Source of the DNA: Oscillospiraceae bacterium
GTDB taxonomy: Bacteria > Bacillota > Clostridia > Oscillospirales > Oscillospiraceae
NCBI GenBank assembly: GCA_017461585.1
Contig: JAFTYM010000004.1
Span: 1-64,000 of the forward strand
DNA length: 64,000 nucleotides
Reading direction: 5' to 3'
The notes beneath the pieces were generated by a model. It ran no database searches. It worked only from the letters and a program-made list of their open reading frames with translations, and was not told where the DNA came from. Positions within the stretch are counted from its first letter, which is position 1. Every line of letters begins with the position of its first letter. Shown piece by piece: positions 22,677-30,751 of the stretch. Both the position numbers and the translations under genes were made by a program.

Positions 22677-23393
22677 TTACCACATTTTAATTACAGCCGC
22701 TATGCCGCGATTTCCGAAAATGGCGGTGCAATGCTTCTCATCCTCGCGGTAATATCCGCTCTTTACGGTCTCGCCCACCTTGACCTCATTTTTGTACGTT
22801 ACGGTCATGTCGCTGCACTCGCCCTTTTCAAAAACCTCCTCGGGAAGCATCTCCAGAGCCATGTCCAGATAGTTTAAGTTGTGCATGTGACCGATGATAT
22901 CCGTATCGCATCTTCTGACGCGAAACTCCAGCATGCTTTCAAAAGATTCAGGAACTGCTGCTCTGTCGGGCTTCCACTCTTCAAAAACAGCTGTGGGGTC
23001 GCTGTCATACAGTTCGTTCATGGAAGGATCGATTCTTGCAATTCTGCGGGAATTTATATCAATTACGGACCACTTGGAGGAAGCAACGGCACGGATATTG
23101 CCCTTTTCGTCTATGAGCCTGAAATCTCTGTAGGCATGGGCGCGCTCCATGCTGCGGGACCATGTCTCAACCGTCAGCCTTGCGCCGTATTCGGGTCTGT
23201 CTGTTACCTTAAGCTTCCACGACATGATTATCCATGCTGTGCCGTTTTCGTCGATTTTTGCAACACCGTTGTCTACAGAATCAGAGTGGAATCCTGCTGT
23301 ATCCTCAAACATTTTCAAAATGGCTTTATTGGTAATTTTACCCTTCTGGTCAAGGTCTCCCAAGCCAACGCTGTATTTTTCCGTAAAAATCAT
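22677..23393 (-). CDS. Acyl-ACP thioesterase (FatA/FatB family)
   Basis: 238 aa, double hot-dog layout. The first half has YSVGLGDLDQKGKIT and WIIMSWKLKV, the second RRCDTDIIGHMHNLNYLDM, with the Asn/His catalytic region typical of bacterial acyl-ACP thioesterases. It releases fatty acids from acyl carrier protein. GGAG lies 9 nt before the ATG at 23393; a TTG at 23408 is part of that site and rejected. It is monocistronic. Confidence 0.85.
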   Translation of the reverse strand: MIFTEKYSVGLGDLDQKGKITNKAILKMFEDTAGFHSDSVDNGVAKIDENGTAWIIMSWKLKVTDRPEYGARLTVETWSRSMERAHAYRDFRLIDEKGNIRAVASSKWSVIDINSRRIARIDPSMNELYDSDPTAVFEEWKPDRAAVPESFESMLEFRVRRCDTDIIGHMHNLNYLDMALEMLPEEVFEKGECSDMTVTYKNEVKVGETVKSGYYREDEKHCTAIFGNRGIAAVIKMW

Positions 23394-23546
23394 TGTTTTG
23401 TTCTCCAAAAAATTTTATTCCGTTTTATGCAATTTGCTTACTGTTTGAGTTACATAATACAACATTTAGATATTACTTGTCAAACGACCGCTAAATCGTC
23501 GATTTTTGCTCAAAACTTCATTTTTGTCATCAAATAGTTTCAAATA

Positions 23547-23575
23547 TTGACAAGACGTGTAATTTTTTGTATTAT
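23547..23575 (+). promoter_or_regulatory. Promoter of the glucosaminidase-cohesin pair
   Basis: TTGACA (23547-23552), a 17-bp spacer, TATTAT (23570-23575), in the 274-bp AT-rich gap before 23668. Nothing else with a clear structure was seen in that gap. Confidence 0.75.
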
Positions 23576-23667
23576 ATTTGTTACTTATAATGTGATATTG
23601 TGCCATTATTGGACACTTTCGCAATATGGCTTAAAATACGCCAAAAATCCTCAACGGGAGGGATTTT

Positions 23668-25752
23668 ATGATCCTGCAAAAATTACACTCTCCTATCTTT
23701 AATAAGGCTGCCCGCTGCGTTATCACCGTGGTTCTCACAGTTGCCATGATGATTGCGCTGGTACCCGTCTTCTCCTTTGACGCTTTTGCGGCATATGAGA
23801 CAAAGTACGGCACCATAACCATCAGCAGCGGTTATCTCAACGTGCGCGCCTCTGCAAACTCAGGCGGCGATATTGTTGGCAAGCTGAGAAAGGACGACAC
23901 CGTCACCATCGTCGGCGAGGAGACAGACTCTGCCGGCACGGTCTGGTATAAAATCGAATACATCAGCAGCGTCGGAGAGCACGGATATGTAAGCAGCAAG
24001 TTTGTTACACTGACAACTCCCGAAGTTCCCGAGGTCGATCCCGATGAGGGCGATGAAGAGGAGAACGTACCGGACGAAGGCACCGATACCCCCGAAACAG
24101 GCGGTGAAGAGACGGACGAGCCACTCTACATAACAGACTTTGAGGCATGGATGGAGCAGCAGGGCTTCCCTGAAGACTATAAAGACGGACTGCGCGCACT
24201 CCACGAAAAGTACCCCAACTGGGTATTCAAGGCAGACCACATCAAATACGATTGGGAGACTATTTTAGCCGCTCAGATGAAGCTCAAGGTCAGCCTTGTT
24301 GAAAACACCTTCCCCTCCTCATGGAAATCCACGCAGGCAGGCGCTTACGACTGGGAAAAGAGTGAGTGGATCCCTCTGGACGGCACACGTTGGGTTCAGG
24401 CTTCCCGTGAGATCATCGAGCACTATTTAGACCCCAGAAACTTCCTTGACAGCAACACCATATTCCAGTTCTTGGAGCAGGGCTTTGACGAAGACGTACA
24501 TACTCTCCAGGTCGTTCAGTCAATGCTCAAGGGCACATTTATGGCAGGCAATCTGCCTGACGAAGATATCTCATACGCGCAGCTTATTTTTGATGTTTCA
24601 AAAGAGAATGACGTTAACCCCTGTGTTATCGCATCTATGATCCTCATAGAGCAGGGCACAACAGGCAGCGCTCTCTGCAGCGGCAAATATCCCGGTTACG
24701 AGGGCTACTACAACTACTTTAACTACAACGCATACGGCACAAATCCCGTTGCATCAGGCCTTGCATACGCAAAAACAAAAGGCTGGAATTCAGCCAGAAA
24801 ATCTATCACCGCAGGTATCGAAAGCTTTGCCGAGGGTTACGTTTCCGTCGGTCAGAGCACTCTTTACTACAAGAGATTTGACTTCGTGGGCGACCCCTTC
24901 ACTCACCAGTACAGCCAGAGCGTATACAGTCCCAAGGTAGAGGGCGAGAGAGCGGCAAAGGGCTATACTGAGGAGATGAGACAGGCAACGCTCACCTTCA
25001 CAATTCCCGTTTACACAGGAATGCCCGAGACAGCATGCGTAAAACCCACAGGAGACGGCTCTCCCAACATCAAGCTCTCCTCTCTTACCGTAGAAGGCTT
25101 TGAGCTCACTCCCGAATTCATGCCCGATACATTAGAATATACTCTGGTCGTTCCCGCAGGAACTTCCTCTGTAAATATCACAGCTGTCACCATGGACACC
25201 GCAGCAAAAACTGCGGGAGCAGGCAAGGTCGAGCTGCCCGAGGTTGAAAATACTGTCACCGTAACAGTAACAGCCGAAAACGGCGACACAAGAGATTACG
25301 TTCTCACCATCGCCAAGGAAGCTCCCGAAGTGGGCGGAATTGATTTCTCAGGAAACTACGCCATGTCAGGTACATATATTATGGCAGCCCCCGGAACTAC
25401 CGTTGAGGCCATGACAGGCAACCTCTTAAATTCCGGAAGCGCCATTATCACCCTCAGCGGCGGTTCTTCCAAGGAAATCACCGATATTCTTATGACCGGT
25501 GACAAGGTACTGATATACGACGAAAATGACGAAGCTCTGGGCGTATACGTTGTATGCGTCATCGGCGATGTAACCGGCGACGGAAAAATCACCTCAGGCG
25601 ACTGCATCAAGACAAGAAACCACATGCTGAACAAGGGTACTCTTGAGGGAGTTTCCTTTGCAGCAGCCGATGTTACAGGCGACGGAAAAATCATGTCAGG
25701 CGATGTTATCAAGATCCGCAACCACATGTTAGGCAAATCACAGTTAAGTTAA
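23668..25752 (+). CDS. Secreted dockerin-bearing glucosaminidase with SH3 domain
   Basis: 694 aa. Signal peptide about 1-42; bacterial SH3 (YLNVRASANSGGDIVGKL) about 48-112; acidic linker 113-148; glucosaminidase domain about 150-450 with the likely catalytic Glu in MILIEQGTTG; cadherin-like sandwich about 470-560; dockerin type I about 630-694 with two calcium loops (DVTGDGKITSGD and DVTGDGKIMSGD), each followed by an RNHML helix. The enzyme class cuts GlcNAc-MurNAc bonds in peptidoglycan. GGGAGGGA precedes the ATG. The next gene, 17 bp on, encodes a cohesin-type membrane protein, the expected binding partner. Confidence 0.85.
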   Translation: MILQKLHSPIFNKAARCVITVVLTVAMMIALVPVFSFDAFAAYETKYGTITISSGYLNVRASANSGGDIVGKLRKDDTVTIVGEETDSAGTVWYKIEYISSVGEHGYVSSKFVTLTTPEVPEVDPDEGDEEENVPDEGTDTPETGGEETDEPLYITDFEAWMEQQGFPEDYKDGLRALHEKYPNWVFKADHIKYDWETILAAQMKLKVSLVENTFPSSWKSTQAGAYDWEKSEWIPLDGTRWVQASREIIEHYLDPRNFLDSNTIFQFLEQGFDEDVHTLQVVQSMLKGTFMAGNLPDEDISYAQLIFDVSKENDVNPCVIASMILIEQGTTGSALCSGKYPGYEGYYNYFNYNAYGTNPVASGLAYAKTKGWNSARKSITAGIESFAEGYVSVGQSTLYYKRFDFVGDPFTHQYSQSVYSPKVEGERAAKGYTEEMRQATLTFTIPVYTGMPETACVKPTGDGSPNIKLSSLTVEGFELTPEFMPDTLEYTLVVPAGTSSVNITAVTMDTAAKTAGAGKVELPEVENTVTVTVTAENGDTRDYVLTIAKEAPEVGGIDFSGNYAMSGTYIMAAPGTTVEAMTGNLLNSGSAIITLSGGSSKEITDILMTGDKVLIYDENDEALGVYVVCVIGDVTGDGKITSGDCIKTRNHMLNKGTLEGVSFAAADVTGDGKIMSGDVIKIRNHMLGKSQLS

Positions 25753-25769
25753 TTTAACGAGGTCCCCAA

Positions 25770-27299
25770 ATGAAAAAAATTCTCAAAAATACAATAACCC
25801 TTCTGCTTACCTGCTGCATTCTGGTTTCAATGCTCTGCATCCCCGCTTTTGCAGCTAACGGAAACATCACCTTTTCTGACCCCTCCGTTATCGTAGGCAA
25901 CAATGTAAATGTTACTGTAAAGGTCGGCGACGCAATATCCATGTGCGATATCCTGCTCTCCTATGACCCCAGCCAGCTTGAATTTATCAGCGGCTCGGGA
26001 ATGGAAATCTCCGGCAGCGGCGGTACTGTTCACATAAACGGATACAACGGCTCAGGCGCAGGCACATTCTCCTGCACATTGACCTTTAAAGCTCTTAAGG
26101 TCTGCTCTGCCAAGATCACAGTTTCCTACTATGATATGGTAGACGACAACGGAGATAACGTTGCAAGCCACATCGGCTCCTCTACAGTTACAATTTCTAA
26201 TCCCCCTACAGCTTCTTCCGATGCCACATTGAAAGCTCTGAGCATCAGCCCCGGCACCCTCTCCCCCAGCTTCTCCTCAGGAACTACAAGCTACACAGCA
26301 ACAGTTTCCTCTTCCACAACGAAGCTGAACGTTTCTGCCACAAAAAATGACTCCAAGGCATCTGTTTCCGTTTCCGGAACATCCCTTAAGGTCGGCAGCA
26401 ACAAGGTAACGGTAACCGTAACAGCTGAGGACGGCACAAAGAAAACCTACACCATCACAGTTACACGTCCTGCCGCAACCATCGCTCCCGATACAGGCAA
26501 CAACCCCGGCGGCACTCCCGATACAGATGTTCCCGAAGTAACAGAGGAGGCATACATCTCTTTGGTTGACGGCGGCATCCTTGAGGTATCAGAGACTATC
26601 GACGAGGATAAAGTTCCCGCAGGCTTCCTGCTCACTGAGACAACCGTTGAAAATCTTACGGTTGACGCCATTTTCTACGGCGAGAACACAGATCCTGCCG
26701 TATGGCTCATCGGTGATGACAACAACCCCTCCGGCTTCTACTTCATAAACGAGGAAGGTCTGGGCTATCCCATGGTTACTCTCACCCAGCCCACAGGCGG
26801 CATCATCATGATAGACAACGCCTCTCAGAGCGCACCTGACGGCTACATCCCCGGCAAGTTCGCCATCGGCGAGACCGAGTACGACGCCTTTATAAAAGAC
26901 GACGGCAAGGATCCCGACCACTGCCTTGTATACGGCATCAACTCCGAAGGCGAGACAGTTCTCTACTGCTATGACCCTGCAGAGGGCACATTCCAGAAGT
27001 TCGGCATCTCATCCTCCGTTGAGATAAAAGAGGTAATAAAAGAGGTTGAAGTAGAGGTCGTGAAAGAGGTCGAGGTTCCTGTTGAAGTTCCCGCAGAACC
27101 CGAAGAGATCACACTTGCCACTATGCTTAAGAACAAAATGGTATTCTGGATCGCTATTGCAATCGGCGTTGTAATTCTTGTTCTCATCGTACTGTGCATT
27201 ATGCTCGGCATTATGTACTCACGCAAGAGCAAGGCTTGCCAGCTCATGGCATCCAAGAGAAGCTTCAACACTGAACCCCTTCCCACAATAGAAGAGTAA
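25770..27299 (+). CDS. Membrane-anchored cohesin-domain protein
   Basis: 509 aa. Signal peptide 1-28; cohesin-like domain about 32-145 (ITFSDPSVIVGNNVNVTVKV, LLSYDPSQLEFISG, TLTFKAL); cadherin-like sandwich about 152-236; an unrecognised domain about 265-425; a Glu/Val/Lys stalk (EVEVEVVKEVEVPVEVP); one membrane segment (FWIAIAIGVVILVLIVL) near 460-480 and a short cytoplasmic tail. The topology puts cohesin outside the cell. It shares the cadherin-like domain and operon with the dockerin glucosaminidase, so it likely tethers that enzyme; binding itself is inference. Confidence 0.8.
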   Translation: MKKILKNTITLLLTCCILVSMLCIPAFAANGNITFSDPSVIVGNNVNVTVKVGDAISMCDILLSYDPSQLEFISGSGMEISGSGGTVHINGYNGSGAGTFSCTLTFKALKVCSAKITVSYYDMVDDNGDNVASHIGSSTVTISNPPTASSDATLKALSISPGTLSPSFSSGTTSYTATVSSSTTKLNVSATKNDSKASVSVSGTSLKVGSNKVTVTVTAEDGTKKTYTITVTRPAATIAPDTGNNPGGTPDTDVPEVTEEAYISLVDGGILEVSETIDEDKVPAGFLLTETTVENLTVDAIFYGENTDPAVWLIGDDNNPSGFYFINEEGLGYPMVTLTQPTGGIIMIDNASQSAPDGYIPGKFAIGETEYDAFIKDDGKDPDHCLVYGINSEGETVLYCYDPAEGTFQKFGISSSVEIKEVIKEVEVEVVKEVEVPVEVPAEPEEITLATMLKNKMVFWIAIAIGVVILVLIVLCIMLGIMYSRKSKACQLMASKRSFNTEPLPTIEE

Positions 27300-27304
27300 A
27301 TTTA

Positions 27305-27336
27305 AACCTCCGTATCAAATGATACGGAGGTTTTTT
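27305..27336 (+). terminator. Terminator after the cohesin gene
   Basis: AACCTCCGTATC/GATACGGAGGTT hairpin with a 4-nt loop followed by TTTT. Confidence 0.9.
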
Positions 27337-27355
27337 GTTGGTACTGATAATAACT

Positions 27356-27392
27356 ACGTCATGCCTGCGGCGCCATACTTTTCTTTGTTTGA
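27356..27392 (+). repeat. Left half of a second hairpin repeat family
   Basis: The sequence from GTCATGCC to CTTTGTTTGAA resembles the first half of the repeat at 54548-54603. An inverted, longer relative lies at 27690-27748, so the cloverleaf copy at 27405 is bracketed by inverted members of this family. Confidence 0.5.
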
Positions 27393-27404
27393 AGCCCCTC
27401 TTTT

Positions 27405-27681
27405 AGGCGCGGTGAGACAAGAAAGCATATGCCCGAAAAGAAATCTTTTACCCGCAAGCATCGTTATTTAAGCCCCTTGACACCAAGTATGTCTGCGCTT
27501 AAATGCCTCTCTTACAGGCAAAATCTTAACTTTTCGGGTGCAAGCAGTTTAGAAACTAAAAATTTTTGTTATCACGAAATGAAAAGCACAGGAAATACTT
27601 GCCTGTATTTCCGAGCATTTTCATGATGTGAGAGCGTAAATTTTTGTTTCTAAACCATATGTATTCTTATCTCACCGCGCT
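27405..27681 (+). repeat. Copy 2 of the cloverleaf-like structured repeat
   Basis: Same order as copy 1: terminal AGGCGCGGTGAGA and TCTCACCGCGC, arm A (CCCGAAAAG 27432-27440 with CTTTTCGGG 27530-27538), inner stem ATTTAAGC (27466-27473)/GCTTAAAT (27497-27504), and arm B with the inner 20-bp hairpin. The inner stem shows a compensatory A-T to G-C change relative to copy 1. One mid-stem pair is broken (CGCAAGC opposite TCTTAC), so this copy has started to decay there. It lies downstream of the cohesin gene on the same strand, after its terminator. Confidence 0.8.
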
Positions 27682-27689
27682 TTTGTGCC

Positions 27690-27748
27690 GTTCTTTTGCT
27701 TCCTTTTCTTAGGCAAGCAAGAAAAGGTAGGCTGTCGGCAGACATGAC
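27690..27748 (-). repeat. Second hairpin repeat family, inverted copy
   Basis: The minus strand reads GTCATGTCTGCCGAC, then a hairpin CCTTTTCTT/AAGAAAAGG, then GCAAAAGAAC, matching the order at 54548-54603. Confidence 0.55.
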
Positions 27749-27777
27749 AGATTAATTGTCTGTGCCAATATAACAAT

Positions 27778-27801
27778 CCCTCCCGTATTGATACGGGAGG
27801 G
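27778..27801 (-). terminator. Hairpin after argF
   Basis: CCCTCCCGTAT/ATACGGGAGGG with a very short loop; on the minus strand it is followed by ATTGTTAT, so it probably ends the arginine operon. Confidence 0.65.
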
Positions 27802-27807
27802 TAATCT

Positions 27808-28716
27808 TTATTTATCAGCCATCAGCTTGACGAGGACAGCCTTCTGTGCATGAAGTCTGTTCTCTGCCTCTTCAAAGAGCTCATCTGCGTGTGCCTCAAA
27901 GACCTCGGCTGTTATCTCCTCGCCGCGGTGTGCGGGCAGACAATGGAGAACCATAGCGTCGGGCTTTGCAAGGGACATAAGCTCTGCGTCTATGCAGAAG
28001 CCTGCAAATTCCTTCTTGCGAAGGTCTGCTTCCCCTTCCTGTCCCATGGATGCCCAAACGTCTGTGTACAGAACGTCTGCGTCCTTTGCAGCAGCCTTTA
28101 TATCGGATGTACAGGTGAACTTTCCGTTTTCCTTTGCCCACTCCATGAGTGCTGCGTCGGGCTTGTGGTTTTCAGGGCAGGCGATGCAAACTTCCATGCC
28201 CATTGTGATACCGCCGACGATAAGGGAGTTTGCCATGTTGTTGCCGTCGCCGATGAAGGTCATCTTAAGGCCGTCAAAGCCGCCCTTATATTCGCGGATG
28301 GTCATAAGGTCAGCCAGAACCTGACAGGGGTGGCAATAGTCTGTAAGACCGTTGATGATGGGAATACTGCCGTACTGTGCCAGAGCCTCTACCTCTGCCT
28401 GCTCAAAAGTGCGGATCATGATGCCGTCCAAATAACGGGAGAGAACGCGTGCTGTATCCTCTACCGGCTCGCCTCTGCCTATCTGCAGGTCGCGGTTGCT
28501 CAAAAACAGAGCGCTGCCGCCCAGCTGGTACATACCAACCTCAAAGGAAACTCTTGTACGGGTGGATGATTTCTGGAAGATCATACCCAGCGTTTTTCCC
28601 GCAAGATAGGGGTGGGGGATGTTATTTTTCTTTTCAAATTTCAGCTGATCTGCAAGGTTCAGTATTTCAAGGATCTGCTCTTTTGTGAGATCCTGCAGTT
28701 TTAAAAGATGTTTCAT
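27808..28716 (-). CDS. argF: Ornithine carbamoyltransferase
   Basis: 302 aa. It has the carbamoyl-phosphate motif SSTRTRVSFE, HPCQ (YCHPCQVLADL) and the ornithine-binding HCLPAHRGEE. It makes citrulline from ornithine and carbamoyl phosphate. It is the last gene of the leftward arginine operon, overlapping argD by 4 nt. Position at the end of a biosynthetic operon favours the anabolic role. Confidence 0.95.
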   Translation of the reverse strand: MKHLLKLQDLTKEQILEILNLADQLKFEKKNNIPHPYLAGKTLGMIFQKSSTRTRVSFEVGMYQLGGSALFLSNRDLQIGRGEPVEDTARVLSRYLDGIMIRTFEQAEVEALAQYGSIPIINGLTDYCHPCQVLADLMTIREYKGGFDGLKMTFIGDGNNMANSLIVGGITMGMEVCIACPENHKPDAALMEWAKENGKFTCTSDIKAAAKDADVLYTDVWASMGQEGEADLRKKEFAGFCIDAELMSLAKPDAMVLHCLPAHRGEEITAEVFEAHADELFEEAENRLHAQKAVLVKLMADK

Positions 28717-29879
28717 TTTGCAAGCTCCTCTTTCAGAATGGATATGGCTTTTTTCAGGCTTTCAAAGGGAATGTTTAAAGGCGGCAGAAGTCTTACCTTT
28801 GTCTTTGCGGTAAGGACTAAAACTCCGCGCTCCATACAGCCCATAAGGACTTCTTTTGCAGGACGGACGGTGTCGATGCCAAGCATAAGTCCCATGCCCG
28901 TTACGCTGTTTACGCCTTTCGCGCCCGTAAGCTCATTTATAATGTACTCAGATTTTTTGCAAACCTCGTCCATCAGCGCATCGTCAAGTCTTTCGATGAT
29001 GCTTAAAGCACCTGCGCAGCATACGGGATTGCCACCAAAGGTGGATCCGTGGCTTCCGGGAGTCATAACGTTTTCCACCTTTTCTCCCATAAGGCATGCG
29101 CCGATGGGAAGTCCGCCGCCGAGTCCTTTGGCCGTGGACATGATGTCGGGTGTAAAGCCGTAGTGCATCCACGCATAGAGCTTGCCTGTTCTTCCGTTGC
29201 CTGTCTGGATTTCGTCTATGATTATGAGAAGGTCATGCTCCTTGGCAATTTCCAAAACATCTGCTACAAACTCTTTTGAAAGGGCGTTAACTCCACCCTC
29301 TCCCTGTACAAGCTCCATCATAACAGCGCAGCAGCCGTTTTCTTCAGCCAACTTTCTTACTGCGCTTGCGTCATCTGCGGGCGCATAGTAAAAGCCGGGA
29401 GTGAAAGGACCGAACTCTGTGTGGAAGGTGTCCTGTCCGGTAGCGGCTAAAGTTGTGATCGTTCTGCCGTGAAAGCTGTTTACAAGGGTGATGATGCCTG
29501 CATGACTCTCATCGCCGTACTTTTTAAATGCCCATCTTCTTGCGGTTTTAATGGCACATTCGTTTGCCTCAGCGCCCGAATTTGCAAAGAAAACCTTTTT
29601 CATTCCTGTCTTCTCGCAGAGAAGCTGAGCTAATTTCGCTCCGGGTGCGCAGTAATAGAGGTTTGATGTGTGCTGAACGCTGTTTGCCTGTCTGCTTACC
29701 GCATCTGCCCAAACCTTATCAGCATAGCCAAAGGCGTTTGCCGCGATGCCGCTGCCAAGGTCGATATAGCTTTTGCCGTTTTCATCATAAGCTATGCAGC
29801 CCTCACCTTTTGCGATCTCAAGGGGAAAGCGGGCGTAAGTCTCAGCAACATAGGTATTGTCTATCTGCTTAATATCCAT
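28713..29879 (-). CDS. argD: Acetylornithine aminotransferase
   Basis: 388 aa class III PLP aminotransferase. The Schiff-base lysine is in STAKGLGGGLPIG; NSGAEANECAIKTAR, NSFHGRT and IIDEIQTGNGRTG are the standard blocks. It converts N-acetylglutamate semialdehyde to N-acetylornithine. Coupled to argF by a 4-nt overlap and 3 bp from argB. Confidence 0.94.
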   Translation of the reverse strand: MDIKQIDNTYVAETYARFPLEIAKGEGCIAYDENGKSYIDLGSGIAANAFGYADKVWADAVSRQANSVQHTSNLYYCAPGAKLAQLLCEKTGMKKVFFANSGAEANECAIKTARRWAFKKYGDESHAGIITLVNSFHGRTITTLAATGQDTFHTEFGPFTPGFYYAPADDASAVRKLAEENGCCAVMMELVQGEGGVNALSKEFVADVLEIAKEHDLLIIIDEIQTGNGRTGKLYAWMHYGFTPDIMSTAKGLGGGLPIGACLMGEKVENVMTPGSHGSTFGGNPVCCAGALSIIERLDDALMDEVCKKSEYIINELTGAKGVNSVTGMGLMLGIDTVRPAKEVLMGCMERGVLVLTAKTKVRLLPPLNIPFESLKKAISILKEELAK

Positions 29880-29882
29880 GCC

Positions 29883-30740
29883 TTAACCTCCTACGAACAT
29901 TGTTCCCATGCCCTCGTCTGTAAAGAGCTCCATAAGTGTGCAATGGGGAACTCTGCCATCAACTACGAAGACCTTGTTTACACCGCGGCGGATAGCCTCT
30001 ACACAGCACTCCACCTTGGGTATCATGCCGCCTGAGATGATTCCGCGGTTCATAAGCTGACGCACTTCGCTGGCAACTATCTTTGTGATAAGGCTGTTGG
30101 GATCATCCTTGTCCTCAAGTACGCCGCGGATATCGGTCATCATAATAAGGCTCTCAGCCCCCAGCATGCCTGCGATTCTCGCTGCAGCTGTGTCTGCATT
30201 TATGTTGTAGACATTTCCCTCATCGTCAAAGCCGACGGTGGAGATTACGGGGATATAGCCCATGTTGAGAATATCCTCAACGATCTCAATATTGATATTT
30301 GTTATCTCGCCAACGTATCCCAAGCGCTCATCGCGCATTTTTGCGTCGATAAGATGACCGTCAATACCTGAAATACCGATAGCCTTGCCGCCTGCGTTCT
30401 GCAGGATCTTTACAAGGTCCTTGTTGACCTTACCGGCCAGGACCATCTGTACTATCTCGGCGCTTTCCTTATCGGTTACGCGCAGACCGTCCACAAATTC
30501 CGAGGTTTTGCCGACTCTTTTCAGCATATCGGTTATCTCGGGGCCACCGCCGTGGACAATAACTGTACGGATGCCGACCATGGAGAGGAGAACCGCATCG
30601 CCCATAACAAGGCGCTTTAACTCTTCGCTCTGCATGGCGTTGCCGCCGTATTTAATTACAATGGTCTTGTTTCTGTATTTTTGGAGGTACGGAAGCGCCT
30701 GTGTCAGCATCTCCGCTCTCATTGCGTCCATGTTCTGCAT
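29883..30740 (-). CDS. argB: N-acetylglutamate kinase
   Basis: 285 aa amino-acid kinase with VIKYGGNAM, VIVHGGGPEI and the C-terminal GGMIPKVECC. It phosphorylates N-acetylglutamate. The ATG at 30740 has AAGGAG 7 nt upstream; an in-frame extension to 30809 would overlap argJ and lacks a ribosome site. An arginine-sensing N-terminal helix (ALPYLQKYRNKTI) is present, as in arginine-inhibited kinases; inhibition is inference. Confidence 0.94.
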   Translation of the reverse strand: MQNMDAMRAEMLTQALPYLQKYRNKTIVIKYGGNAMQSEELKRLVMGDAVLLSMVGIRTVIVHGGGPEITDMLKRVGKTSEFVDGLRVTDKESAEIVQMVLAGKVNKDLVKILQNAGGKAIGISGIDGHLIDAKMRDERLGYVGEITNINIEIVEDILNMGYIPVISTVGFDDEGNVYNINADTAAARIAGMLGAESLIMMTDIRGVLEDKDDPNSLITKIVASEVRQLMNRGIISGGMIPKVECCVEAIRRGVNKVFVVDGRVPHCTLMELFTDEGMGTMFVGG

Positions 30741-30751
30741 CGGTTCTCTCC

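Noticed and set aside
23668-27299. Cellulosome for plant fibre
   Set aside because: The only catalytic domain is a glucosaminidase and only one cohesin is present; no glycan-degrading enzymes are nearby.
27429-27626. 65-codon frame inside copy 2 of the structured repeat
   Set aside because: It is not preserved in copy 1 and lacks a ribosome site; the conserved signal is structure, not protein.
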